From contig NZ_JADEYH010000004.1 in assembly GCF_017114865.1 (NCBI RefSeq), positions 1 through 64,000 on the forward strand: DNA of 64,000 nt, written 5' to 3'. Positions 55,831 to 64,000 of this stretch are shown in pieces; positions within the stretch are counted from its first letter, which is position 1, and the number at the start of each line of letters is the position of its first letter. The DNA comes from Streptomyces verrucosisporus (GTDB taxonomy: Bacteria > Actinomycetota > Actinomycetes > Streptomycetales > Streptomycetaceae). The notes under the pieces are model-generated. The model had not been told where the DNA came from, did not search any database, and saw only the letters and a program-made list of their open reading frames with translations. The position numbers and the translations under genes were made by a program.

Positions 55831-55861
55831 GGTGCGGACTGCGATGATCGCAGTCCGCACC
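55831..55861. promoter_or_regulatory. 31-bp perfect palindrome upstream of the MSMEG_6728-like gene
   Basis: Arms of 15 bp (GGTGCGGACTGCGAT, 55831-55845) and its exact reverse complement (55847-55861) around a single G. A one-base centre suits a protein-binding operator rather than a hairpin loop. It lies 31 bases before the start at 55892 and 39 bases after the paaK terminator. Confidence 0.55.
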
Positions 55862-55891
55862 GAGGGGGACGCAAGGGATGGATGGGACACC

Positions 55892-56377
55892 GTGCAGACG
55901 TTCCTGCCGCTCGCCGGCTTCGCCGGGACCGCCCGGGTGCTCGACGCACGGCGGCTGGGGAAGCAGCGGGTGGAGGCCCTGCAGGTGCTGCGTGCCCTGA
56001 CCGTGCCCGGCTACGGCTGGGCCCGGCACCCGGCCGTGCGCATGTGGACGGGGTACGAGGAGGCGCTGGTCCGCTACGGCATGGAGATCTGCCGCCACTG
56101 GCGGCTGGCGGGACGCGCCGACACCTGCGAGGCCACCATGCTGACGGATCTGCGGCACGCGACCGGCATCGCCGTCCCCCGCTCCCAGGAGGAACTGGAG
56201 GCGGCCGGCGAGCTGCCGCCCTGGCTGGGCGATCCCTCCTTCCACCGCAGCCACCGCTCCTCCCTGGTGCGCAAGGACCCCGACCACTACGCGCCCCTGT
56301 TCCCCGGCGTGCCGGACGATCTGCCGTACGTGTGGCCCGCCTCGGACCGCGGCCCCTCCGCCGAGGAGCCGGGGTGA
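55892..56377 (+). CDS. MSMEG_6728-like protein (pyrimidine-dimer-glycosylase-type family)
   Basis: A 161-aa protein starting MQTFLPLAGFAGTARVLDAR, with RLGKQRVEALQVLRALTVPG, 'HPAVRMWTGYEEALVRYG' and the C-terminal 'SFHRSHRSSLVRKDPDHY'. This is the pattern of the actinobacterial MSMEG_6728 family, distantly related to DNA-repair (T4 endonuclease V-like) proteins. Activity is not established. GTG 55892 follows GGATGGGA. A longer in-frame start at 55844 would lie within the palindrome and is less likely. Confidence 0.75.
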   Translation: MQTFLPLAGFAGTARVLDARRLGKQRVEALQVLRALTVPGYGWARHPAVRMWTGYEEALVRYGMEICRHWRLAGRADTCEATMLTDLRHATGIAVPRSQEELEAAGELPPWLGDPSFHRSHRSSLVRKDPDHYAPLFPGVPDDLPYVWPASDRGPSAEEPG

Positions 56378-56556
56378 GGTCCCGGCCCCGGGGGTACGGG
56401 GGAGGGATGGATGCGATCGGGGCCCGTGCGGGCCGGTGCGCACGGGGCGCGGTGGGACGGGTTTGCGCCCCTCGCCTCCTCCGCGAGAATCTTGGCAGAG
56501 AGCAACCGTCCATCCGCGCCGACCGTCGAAGGGGGGGACCGGGCGGAGCACCCCGG

Positions 56557-58281
56557 GTGCCGTGCCCCCGTTCTTCCGTGAGCAACCCTCCTCGCTTTCC
56601 AGACGTCTCCGGGGGCTCCCGCGCCCTGGCCGGGCAGACGGTCGAATCGGCGCCGGCTCCGGTGGTCGCGGTGGACCGGCAGGGGCGGGTGTCGCTGGTG
56701 AACGCCGCGGCGCGTGCCCTGCTGCCCGGCCTCACCCCCGGGGTCGTGCTGGACACAGGAGTGGCGCCGGGCTGGCTTGTCTCCGCCGCGCGGGACGAAC
56801 ACGCCGGGCACGAAGGGCCGGACACCGAGGCGGCCGAGCCGGCCGGAACGGCCGAGGCGGCCACGGCGGCGCACGGATCCCTTGGGGGGCGCGTCTTCAC
56901 CGCGCACGCCGCCCCCCTGCCGGACGGGCACACCGCCTGGTGGCTGACCGACATCACCGGCCGGGAGGACGTCGAGCGGTCGCTGCGCTCGGAACGGGAG
57001 AGCACCGCCTTCCTGGCCCGGGCCTCCGCCCGGCTCCAGTCCTCGCTCAACCCGCGCAGGTGCGTGGTGACGACCGCCCGGCTGGCGGCCGGCCACCTCG
57101 CCGACGCCGCCGTCGTGGTCCGCCTGTCGCGGGACCGCCGCCCGGAGGTGACCCGGGCGGTCTCCGACGGGCGGCTGGAGGAGGAGACCCTGTCCGCCTC
57201 CCCGGAGGAGATGCCGGGGCTGGCCGAGGCCCTGGAGGGCTTCCCCCCGGTGTCCTTCCGGTCGGTCGATCCCGGCCTGGTCCCCGCGTGGCTGCTGCCC
57301 GAGGGGTTCGGCCGCCCGGCCCCGCCGGTGGTCGTCCCGCTGCCGGGCAGCGGCGAGATCGCCGGGGCGATGGTGCTGCTGCGCCGTGCCGGCGGCGAGG
57401 ACGCCGATCCGGAGGACGACACCGTGACCCGGATCTTCGCCGCCCGCGCCGGTGCGGCGATCTCGTCCGCCGCGCTCTACGCGGAGCAGGTCGCCACCGT
57501 CGCCGTGCTCCAGCGCGAGCTGCTGCCGCCCGCGCTGCCGCACCCGGAGGGCGTGGAACTGGCCGGGGCCTACCGGCCCGCCCAGAGCGCCCAGAGCGTC
57601 GGCGGCGACTTCTACGACGTACACCCGGCCGACGGGCCCGGCCAGGAGACCGACGTCGTGCTCGGCGACGTGGCCGGCAAGGGCCCGGAGGCGGCCGTCC
57701 TGACGGGGAAGGTCCGCAACACGCTCGCGGCGCTTCGGCTGGTCGAGTCCGACCACGTACGGCTGCTGGACCTGCTCAACAGCACGCTGCTGAGCGGCCC
57801 CCAGGACCGGTTCGTCACCCTGGTGCTCGCCTCCTTCGGCGGCCCCGAACCCGGCACCGGCCGGGTCGCCCTGCGGCTGACCTCGGCCGGGCATCCGCCG
57901 CCGCTGATCCTGCGGCACGACGGGAGGGTGGAGGCCGCCCGCACCTCGGGCACGCTGATCGGCGTGCTGCCGGAGGCGACCGCGGCCACCTGCTCCACCA
58001 CCCTGCTGCCCGGGGAGACCTGCCTGCTGTACTCCGACGGAGTCACCGAGGCCAGGGGCGGGCCCTACGGCGAGATGTTCGGGGAGGAGCGCCTGGCCGA
58101 CGCGCTGGGCTCCTGCGCGGGCCTGCATGCCCAGGCCGTCGTCGAGCGCGTCGGGATGCTCACCTCCGAGTGGCTGGCGGGCCGGGAGCACGACGACATC
58201 GCGCTGGTAGCCGTCACCGCGGCCCACCGCACCCCGCTGAGCGCGGTGGGCAGGAACGTCAGTTCGGGAGACAACCGATGA
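56557..58281 (+). CDS. PAS-GAF-SpoIIE protein phosphatase (PP2C/RsbU type)
   Basis: A 574-aa Ser/Thr phosphatase. A PAS-like sensor (about 20-150, 'PVVAVDRQGRVSLVNAAAR', 'WLTDITGREDVERS') is followed by a GAF-like domain (about 165-320) and a C-terminal SpoIIE domain with the metal sites GGDFYDV and GDVAGKGPEAA, and final 'EHDDIALV'. Such phosphatases act on anti-anti-sigma factors. GTG 56557 follows GGAG at about 8 nt; GTG 56578 is an alternative. Its stop overlaps the next ATG by 4 bases, so it is coupled to the B12-binding protein. Confidence 0.85.
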   Translation: MPCPRSSVSNPPRFPDVSGGSRALAGQTVESAPAPVVAVDRQGRVSLVNAAARALLPGLTPGVVLDTGVAPGWLVSAARDEHAGHEGPDTEAAEPAGTAEAATAAHGSLGGRVFTAHAAPLPDGHTAWWLTDITGREDVERSLRSERESTAFLARASARLQSSLNPRRCVVTTARLAAGHLADAAVVVRLSRDRRPEVTRAVSDGRLEEETLSASPEEMPGLAEALEGFPPVSFRSVDPGLVPAWLLPEGFGRPAPPVVVPLPGSGEIAGAMVLLRRAGGEDADPEDDTVTRIFAARAGAAISSAALYAEQVATVAVLQRELLPPALPHPEGVELAGAYRPAQSAQSVGGDFYDVHPADGPGQETDVVLGDVAGKGPEAAVLTGKVRNTLAALRLVESDHVRLLDLLNSTLLSGPQDRFVTLVLASFGGPEPGTGRVALRLTSAGHPPPLILRHDGRVEAARTSGTLIGVLPEATAATCSTTLLPGETCLLYSDGVTEARGGPYGEMFGEERLADALGSCAGLHAQAVVERVGMLTSEWLAGREHDDIALVAVTAAHRTPLSAVGRNVSSGDNR

Positions 58282-59342
58282 GCCGGAGGACGAAACCCCT
58301 GAGGAACCGCATGGAGAGCTTCTGGACGGCGCTGGAGAGCGCGGACGAGCGCTCCGCCGTCGCCCAGGTCACCGAGGCGCTGGACCGGGGCTTCGCGCCC
58401 GAGGACGTCCTGCTGGAGGTCATCGCGCCCGCGCAGCGGCGGGTCGGCGTGCGCTGGGCGGAGAACCGGCTCACCGTCGCGCAGGAGCACGCGGCCACCG
58501 CCGTCAGCGACCGCGCCGTCACCGCGGTCGCCGCCCACCCGGCGGCACGGGTCCCCGCCCGGCTCGGCCGGATCACCGTGGCCTGCGCCGACAGCGAGTG
58601 GCACACGCTGCCCGCCCGGCTGGTCGCCGAGGTGCTGCGACTGCGCGGCTGGCACGTGGACTTCCTCGGGGCCCATGTGTCCGCCCGGCAGCTGGTGTCC
58701 CATCTGCACTCCACCGGCCCGGACGCGGTGGCCCTGTCGTGCTCCCTGCCCGTACGGCTGCCCGTCGCCCACGCGGCCGTCACCGCCTGCCGGGCCGCCG
58801 GCGTGCCCGTGCTGGCGGGAGGCGCCGGGTTCGGCCCGGACGGCCGCTACGCCCGCCTGCTGGGCGCCGACGCCTGGGCCGGCAGCGCCCGCGGCGCGGC
58901 CGAGCGCCTCGCGGCGGGCATCGCGCCCCCGTCCGAGCTGCCCCCGGCCGCCGAGGAGGCGCTGCCGCATCTGGCCGACCGCGAGCACGCCCTGGTCGAC
59001 GAGACCCGCGGGCGGCTCGTCGACGAGGTCATGGCGGTGCTGTCCGAACGGTTCCCGCGGATGGAGGAGTGCACCGGACGACAGCGGGAGTACACCGTGG
59101 AGGACCTCCACCGTGTCGTGGAGTATCTGGCGGCCGCGCTCTACGTCGACGATCCGGGGCTGTTCGAGGGCTTCACCGCGTGGACGGGCCGGATCATGAC
59201 CGCCCGGAACCTGCCCGTCGACGCCCTGTCCGCGGTGCTGGAGGCCATGGCCGACGCCTTCCGCGAGCTGCCACGCGCCTCGGCGTACATCGCCCGGGCA
59301 CAGGGCGCGCTCGACCGCGAACTCCGCTCCCCGCCCTCGTGA
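58278..59342 (+). CDS. B12-binding CarH/LitR-like photoreceptor-type protein
   Basis: A 354-aa protein with no DNA-binding HTH. The helical light-sensing module contains the diagnostic W-x9-EH motif (W60, E70, H71 in VGVRWAENRLTVAQEHAAT). The cobalamin-binding Rossmann domain has ExH at 107-109 (DSEWHTLPARL), the lower-ligand His109 position, followed by Pro112 instead of Gly. The C-terminal about 110 residues are helical ('EYTVEDLHRVVEYLAAALYV', 'AVLEAMADAFRELPRAS'), like an RsbR-type bundle. Encoded by overlap with a SpoIIE phosphatase, it could confer light or B12 control on a sigma-factor switch. Confidence 0.8.
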   Translation: MSRRTKPLRNRMESFWTALESADERSAVAQVTEALDRGFAPEDVLLEVIAPAQRRVGVRWAENRLTVAQEHAATAVSDRAVTAVAAHPAARVPARLGRITVACADSEWHTLPARLVAEVLRLRGWHVDFLGAHVSARQLVSHLHSTGPDAVALSCSLPVRLPVAHAAVTACRAAGVPVLAGGAGFGPDGRYARLLGADAWAGSARGAAERLAAGIAPPSELPPAAEEALPHLADREHALVDETRGRLVDEVMAVLSERFPRMEECTGRQREYTVEDLHRVVEYLAAALYVDDPGLFEGFTAWTGRIMTARNLPVDALSAVLEAMADAFRELPRASAYIARAQGALDRELRSPPS

Positions 59343-59408
59343 TCCGCCCCGCGGGCGCGGAGCCGGCCAGGCCCTGGTCGGACCGGCCCAGGTCGGGACG
59401 GGGTGCGG

Positions 59409-59882
59409 TCAGCCCGCTACCAGCAGCGCCTGGGGCGCCGCCGCCTTCAGCCGGGTGTTCAGCCAGGACAGCTGGCGTCCCGTCTCGCCCTCGCACCTGT
59501 GGGCGAGTTCCAGCAGTTCGCGGTCGCGCGCCCCCTGGGCCGCCTGGGCGACGACCGTCCAGGTCGTCTGGACGAGAGTGCCCAGCACGTACAGGTCCTG
59601 GAGGTCGCGCAGCAGTCCGACGGGCCCCTCGCGGACCCCGGCGAGCCCCTCGGCGTGCAGCCGCTCGGGCTCCTCGACGTCCTCGCCGGCGGCCTGCTCT
59701 CCGTAGCGGCGGGCGACGGGCTCCAGGCGGCGGACGTGCTCCTCGCTCATCTTCGCCAGGGTGTCGCAGACGTGGTACACGTCGGCCTCCGCGGCGTGCC
59801 CCTCCCCCACGGTGCGCAGGGCCTCGGCGAGGGTCTGCTCGCTGCGGTGGAGCAGACCGACGTAGACGGCCAGACGGGGCAT
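59409..59882 (-). CDS. Helical protein coupled to the molybdopterin enzyme
   Basis: A 157-aa all-helical protein starting MPRLAVYVGLLHRSEQTLAE. His, Glu and Asp are frequent (DVYHVCDTLAKMSEEHVRRLEP, 'LLELAHRCEGETGRQLSWLNTRL'), so a ferritin-like or chaperone-like bundle is possible. ATG 59882 overlaps the stop of the nitrate-reductase-type gene (TGATG) and GGAGG lies 5 bases upstream, so it is coupled. It may be a maturation or electron-transfer partner. Confidence 0.65.
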   Translation of the reverse strand: MPRLAVYVGLLHRSEQTLAEALRTVGEGHAAEADVYHVCDTLAKMSEEHVRRLEPVARRYGEQAAGEDVEEPERLHAEGLAGVREGPVGLLRDLQDLYVLGTLVQTTWTVVAQAAQGARDRELLELAHRCEGETGRQLSWLNTRLKAAAPQALLVAG

Positions 59883-62411
59883 CAGGACCTCCCTGGGGCG
59901 GCGGCCTCGGCGATGTGGCCGGGGGTCTCGGGGGCGGTGGCGGGGTCGCCCGGGTAGTCGGGGGTGGGGGCGGGCTCGGCGGCGGTGTCCGCCTCCGGCC
60001 CGCCCCGTGTGGGCGGTACGGGGCCGCCGGCCGGCTCGGAGGCGGTGGTGGTGGGCGCGGGAGCGGGGCCGTCGCCGTCGGCGACCTTGGTCACCCGGCA
60101 GGCGGCCGTCTTGAAGTACGGCTGCTTTGGACACCGGATCCCAGATGGTCATGGTCAGTTCGTTGGCCTGTCGGGGCGCACCGTCGGGCGACACCTCCTC
60201 CGGGTCCCAGCGGCCGTAGTGGAAGGGCGCGAACACCGTGCCCTCCCGCACATGCCCGATCCGGGCGCGTACCTCGATCGCCCCGCGCGGCGACTCCACC
60301 CGCGCCCGGTCGCCCTCGGCGATCCCCAGCCGCCGCGCGTCGGGTGCGGACAGCTCCGCCCAGGCGTCGGGCGCGGCCCGGTTCAGCTCGCGGGAGCGGC
60401 CGGTCTTGGTGCGGGTGTGGAAGTGGTAGACGGTGCGCCCGGTGGTGTACAGCAGCGGGTACTCCTCGCCGGGTTCCTCGTGGGGCGGCACATAGGCCGC
60501 GCCCTTGAGGAAGGCGCGGCCCGCCGGGGCCTTGGCCCGGTACTCGACGGGGGTCACCGTGCCGCCGGTGAGCAGGTCGTGACCGTAGGTCTCGCAGTAC
60601 TCGGGGTCGGTGTTGAACACGCCGTCCGCGTACAGCCGGTCGGTGCCGTCGGGGTGCTCCTCGGTGCAGGGCCAGGGGATGCCGGTGGGGCCGCGCAGCC
60701 TGTCGTAGGACAGGCCACTGTAGTCGCAGGGACGGCCGCGGCTGCACTCGCGCCAGGCGTCGAACGCCTCCTCGGGGGTGCGCCACTTGACCAGCGGGGC
60801 GCCGTCGGAGTCGCGGAAGTCCATGGCGTCGGCGTACATCAGGAAGATGTCCAGGTCGCTCCTGGCCTCGCCGGGAGGTTCGACGGCCTTCTCCGACAGG
60901 TGCACGGTGCGGTTGACGTTGGTGTAGCAGCCGGTCTTCTCGCCCCAGCCGGCCGCGGGCAGCACCACGTCGGCCAGTTCGGCGGTCTCGGTGAGGAAGA
61001 GGTCCTGGACGACCGCGAAGCACTTCTCGCCGCCGAGGATCCTCCGGACGCGGGACGACTCGGGCATGGAGACCACCGGGTTGGTGGCCGAGATCCACAG
61101 CAGTCCGACGGAGCCCTGCTCGGCGTAGCGGAAGATCTGCATGGCGTGGGTGGGCGGGGCCCAGTGCGGAATCGTCAGTTCGTCGACGTTCCACAGCTTC
61201 GCCAGCTCGCGGACGTGCGCGGGGTTGCTCCAGTTCCGGAAGCCGGGCAGGTCTCCGTCGGCGCCGCACTCGCGGGTGTTCTGGGCGGTGGGCTGGCCGT
61301 TCATCTGGAGGACGCCGGCGCCCGGGCGGCCGATCATGCCGCGCAGCAGATGCAGGTTGTGCACGGCCACGGCGGCGGCGGTGGCCTGGTGCGACTGGTA
61401 GAAGCCCTGCAGCACGGTGGACAGCACCCGTTCGCTCTCCCCGAAGATCCGTGCCGCGCGCCGTACGTCCTCGGCGTCCACGCCGCAGATCCGGGCGGTC
61501 TCCTCGGGCGTGTAGGGCTCCACCGTCCCGCGCAGCTCCTCCACGCCCAGGGTGTGGCGCCCCACCCACTCCTCGTCCACCCGGCCGCCTGCGAAGAGTT
61601 CTCGGGCCAGGCCGTTCATCAGGGCCATGTTGGTGCCGACCCGGGGCGCGAGGTGGACGCCGCCGGTGCGCTCCGCCTCCTCGGCGACCTTGGTGCGGCG
61701 CGGGTCCACGCACACCACCTTCGGCGGGTCGTCGGCGCGGGTGCGGTCCAGCACGCGCGCCCACAGCACCGTCTGGGTCTCGGGCATGTTGTGGCCGAAG
61801 AGGAAGAGCGCGTCGCAGTGCTCGATGTCGGTGTAGGAGCCGGGCTGCCCGTCGGTGCCGAAGGACTCCTTGAAGGCGGCGGCGCTGGTGGCCGTGCACA
61901 GCCGGGTGTTGCCGTCCATGTGGGGGGTGCCCAGGCCGGCCTTCCCGATCACGGCCAGGGTGTAGTACTCCTCCAGGAAGAGCTGGCCGGAGGTGTAGAA
62001 GCCGTGGGAGAGCGGGCCCTTCTCCGCCAGCAGCCGCCGGGAGACCTCCGCGATCCGGCCCATCGCGGTCTCCCAGTCGGTCTCGACCAGGCGGCCGTTC
62101 TCGCGCACCAGGGGCCGGGTGAGCCGGTCGGCGCTGTTGGCCCAGGACCAGCTCCCGTACAGCCCCTTGGGGCCCAGCCGCCCGTGGTTGACCACGTCGG
62201 TCGCCACCCCGCGCACCCCGACCATGCGCCCGTCCTTGACGGCGATCTCGCAGCCGCAGCCGTTGCTGCACAGCACACAGGCGGAGCGCACCCAGCGCTC
62301 GACGTCCTCCTCAGCCACCCCCTTCTCCAGATGGCGGTCGACCCGGGCGGGCCACACCGTTCCCCTGGCGTGCGGGGTGCGGGGTCCCCAGATGTCGGCG
62401 ATCCGGTCCAT
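59882..62411 (-). pseudogene. Molybdopterin nitrate-reductase-type oxidoreductase, broken by a +1 frameshift
   Basis: The frame from ATG 62411 codes a bis-MGD enzyme of about 840 residues. It carries the iron-sulfur motif C45-x2-C48-x3-C52 and a candidate Mo-ligand Cys172 (NTRLCTATSA), as in NapA/NarB nitrate reductases. Gly80 stands where the fourth cluster Cys is expected (GRLGPKG). Near the C-terminus, WDPVSK is followed by an out-of-frame tail. Skipping one base in the AAA run at 60128-60126 restores WDPVSKQPYFKTAACRVTKVADG and a stop at 59884-59882 overlapping the next gene. Either the gene is recently damaged or the base is a sequence error. Confidence 0.75.
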
Positions 62412-62579
62412 GCGCTTCCTCTCCCTGCCTGTTCCCGGCCGTGCGTGCCGTGCCACGCGGTACCCCGGGCGGCGGCGGAAATGCGCGCCGGAGGGCGTCT
62501 TCCCTCCGGCGCGCGGGCGGTCGGCGTACCGCCGGGGGGCCGGTCCTCCCGGGGTCTTCGGACTCCCGGGCAGCGGTTC

Positions 62580-64000
62580 TCAGGGCAGCGGCGGCCGGTC
62601 GGTTCCGTGGGGCGCCCGTGTGAAGACCTCCTCCGCGTCCAGCGCCTCGGCACCCGGGGCCGACCTGGAGGGGTCCGCCGGGCTGTACGCCGGTTCACCG
62701 CGCGACGGCGGCGGGGTGCGGTCTCCGGGGGCTCCCTCCCCGTACCGCGGCAGCCGCAGGGCCAGCAGGGCGACGTCGTCGCCGCGGGGGTCCAGGCGCT
62801 CCAGCAGCTCGTCGCAGAACTCCTCCAGACCGTGGCGGGCCAGGGCGGAGGCGTGGCGGCACAGCAGCTCCATGCCGGTGTCGATCGGCCTGGTGCGGCT
62901 CTCCACCAGGCCGTCGGTGTAGAACACCACCGTCGCCTCCGGCGGCAGGTCCTCGTATGCGTCGGGCCAGTGCAGCCCCAGGTTCAGGGTCGCGCTCATA
63001 CCCAGCAGGGGGCCGTGGCCGGCATCCAGGAAGCGGGTACCGCCGCCGGGCTCGACCAGCAATGGCGGGGGGTGCCCGGCGTTGACCCAGTGCAGCCTCC
63101 AGGGTCCGCCCTCGCGGCCCTCGATCCGGGCGAAGACCACGGTGGCCATGGGGGCGTCGCTGGTGTTGGTCATCGCCTCGTCCAGACGGCGCATGATCAG
63201 GCTGGGGTGCTCCCTGCGGTCCCAGGCCAGGGCGCGCAGCATGTTGCGGACCTCGGCCATGTGGGCGGCTGCCTGGAGGTCGTGGCCCACCACGTCCCCG
63301 ATGACCATCGTGGTGACGCCGTCCTCCAGCAGGAAGGCGTCGTACCAGTCCCCGCCGATCTCGGCCGCCACCTGGGCGGGCCGGTAGCGGGCGGCCATCC
63401 GCAGATGGTCCACCTGGGGCAGCGGGGTCAGCAGCTGGCGCTGCATGGTCTCGGCGACGTGCCTCTGCTGGTCGAAGAGGCTGGCGTTGTCCATGGCCAG
63501 TCCGGCCCTGCGGCCGATGTCCGCGAGCATCGTCATCTCGTCCTCGGTGTACGGGGGCGAGTCACCGGTGCGCGCCGCGGTGAAGGCGCCGAAGACCCGG
63601 CGGCGGCTGTGCAGCGGCACCACCACCGCGCTGTGCCCGCCGAGCCGGTCGAACAGCCGTCGGTGGGCCGCCGTGAGGGGGGTGTCGGGTTGGCGCGCGA
63701 GGTCCGCGGCGTCCAGTGAGACCGTCCCCGCGCCGCGCAGGGCGCGCACCAGATCCGCGCCCGCGGACTCCGCCAGCGGCGGCAGGAGCCCCTCCAGTTC
63801 CCCGGCCGCCTCCGGGTCCGCGGCGCTGTGCACGGCGATGCGCCGGATCTCGTCCGGCTGCCCGGTGAACACGTCCACCGCCGTCCAGTCGGCCAGGTCC
63901 GGCACCAGCATCCGGCCCAGTTTCCGGAGCACCCGGGGGATGTCCAGGCTGGAGATGAGGACGGAGGAGACCTCCGACACCACGGTCAGCCGGGTGGTCA
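62580..64000 (-). CDS. GAF-SpoIIE protein phosphatase (5' end outside window)
   Basis: At least 470 residues of a PP2C/RsbU-type phosphatase. A GAF domain (about residues 15-160 of the visible part) is followed by SpoIIE with IGGDWYDA, VIGDVVGHDLQAAAH, 'NAGHPPPLLV' and 'DPRGDDVALLALRL'. A disordered acidic/Pro tail of about 55 residues ends it. The frame is open to the window edge and continues upstream, so a sensor such as PAS may precede. It is one of two SpoIIE phosphatases in 8 kb, flanking the molybdopterin genes. Confidence 0.88.
   Translation of the reverse strand, partial: TTRLTVVSEVSSVLISSLDIPRVLRKLGRMLVPDLADWTAVDVFTGQPDEIRRIAVHSAADPEAAGELEGLLPPLAESAGADLVRALRGAGTVSLDAADLARQPDTPLTAAHRRLFDRLGGHSAVVVPLHSRRRVFGAFTAARTGDSPPYTEDEMTMLADIGRRAGLAMDNASLFDQQRHVAETMQRQLLTPLPQVDHLRMAARYRPAQVAAEIGGDWYDAFLLEDGVTTMVIGDVVGHDLQAAAHMAEVRNMLRALAWDRREHPSLIMRRLDEAMTNTSDAPMATVVFARIEGREGGPWRLHWVNAGHPPPLLVEPGGGTRFLDAGHGPLLGMSATLNLGLHWPDAYEDLPPEATVVFYTDGLVESRTRPIDTGMELLCRHASALARHGLEEFCDELLERLDPRGDDVALLALRLPRYGEGAPGDRTPPPSRGEPAYSPADPSRSAPGAEALDAEEVFTRAPHGTDRPPLP

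Noticed and set aside
59964..63719. 1251-codon plus-strand open frame
   Set aside because: Antisense shadow of the molybdoenzyme and SpoIIE genes. Very high GC leaves few stops, and the product is Gly/Val/Arg-rich without domains.
1..64000. CRISPR arrays, tRNA/rRNA genes, insertion sequences, prophage or attachment sites
   Set aside because: No regular spacer repeats, cloverleaf, transposase, integrase or structural phage genes were seen by eye; small tRNAs could be missed only on a cursory read, but none was recognised.

Overview
The window is chromosomal DNA from an actinomycete, almost certainly Streptomyces or a close relative. The base composition is very GC-rich, third codon positions are nearly all G or C, and GTG starts are frequent. 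Several genes are typical of the group: snapalysin with its divergent LysR regulator, an XRE/DUF397/HATPase regulatory cluster, a neutral ceramidase, a CBM5/12-tailed secreted dioxygenase and NsrR with flavohaemoglobin. I see no tRNA, rRNA, CRISPR array, insertion sequence, prophage or large biosynthetic cluster. It reads as a mixed accessory or arm-like region of short operons.

Layout. 1-5 kb: the tail of a chitin-binding secreted protein, a long-chain acyl-CoA synthetase, a truncated membrane-oxidoreductase-type gene, a CBS/BON protein and a methyltransferase. 5-12.6 kb: a secreted zinc protease, a GNAT/HATPase pair divergent from an XRE-DUF397 pair, a DNA-binding protein behind a perfect 24-bp palindrome, an orphan antitoxin-like remnant, and a threonine-synthase-like PLP enzyme with a YheO/DauR-type regulator. 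12.8-17 kb: a coupled operon of an 18-codon leader, an unknown protein, a MoxR ATPase and a metallopeptidase/vWA protein. 17-22 kb: macrolide- and aminoglycoside-modifying enzymes, an ArsR-SRPBCC-DHFR-like operon with an operator on its start codon, a LacI regulator and a 52-aa basic protein. 22-29.6 kb: ceramidase, AraC, intradiol dioxygenase-CBM, two coupled zinc-ribbon miniproteins, LysR and snapalysin.

29.8-36 kb is a mostly minus-strand run of redox enzymes: an MDR alcohol dehydrogenase, a glutathionyl-hydroquinone-reductase-like protein, AraC with VOC, and a flavin reductase with a luciferase-like monooxygenase. 36-41.7 kb: a guanidinium exporter under a guanidine-III riboswitch, an endonuclease Q homologue, a hydrolase, a phosphoribosyltransferase, an epoxide hydrolase, and a CGNR zinc-finger regulator followed by a CGNR remnant. 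41.7-49 kb: the NO-response pair hmp/nsrR with two NsrR boxes, anmK, an MHS-family transporter, a GH4 glycosidase, an SRPBCC protein and Ohr. 49-52.6 kb: a membrane-anchored LIV-type binding protein coupled to a large ATPase with a degenerate P-loop. 52.7-55.8 kb: a partial phenylacetate module (3-hydroxyacyl-CoA dehydrogenase, PaaI, PaaK). 55.8-64 kb: an MSMEG_6728-like protein, a SpoIIE phosphatase coupled to a CarH-like B12-binding protein, a molybdopterin nitrate-reductase-type gene with a one-base frameshift and a coupled helical protein, and a second GAF-SpoIIE phosphatase running off the edge.

The most promising undescribed systems are (i) the SpoIIE phosphatase/B12-photoreceptor-like pair at 56.6-59.3 kb, (ii) the binding-protein/degenerate-ATPase pair at 49.1-52.6 kb, (iii) the leader-MoxR-vWA operon at 12.8-17.0 kb, and (iv) the zinc-ribbon miniprotein pair at 27.2-27.5 kb. 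The best-supported regulatory finding is the guanidine-III riboswitch at 36521-36559. All functions are read from sequence motifs and remembered family patterns; no searches were run.
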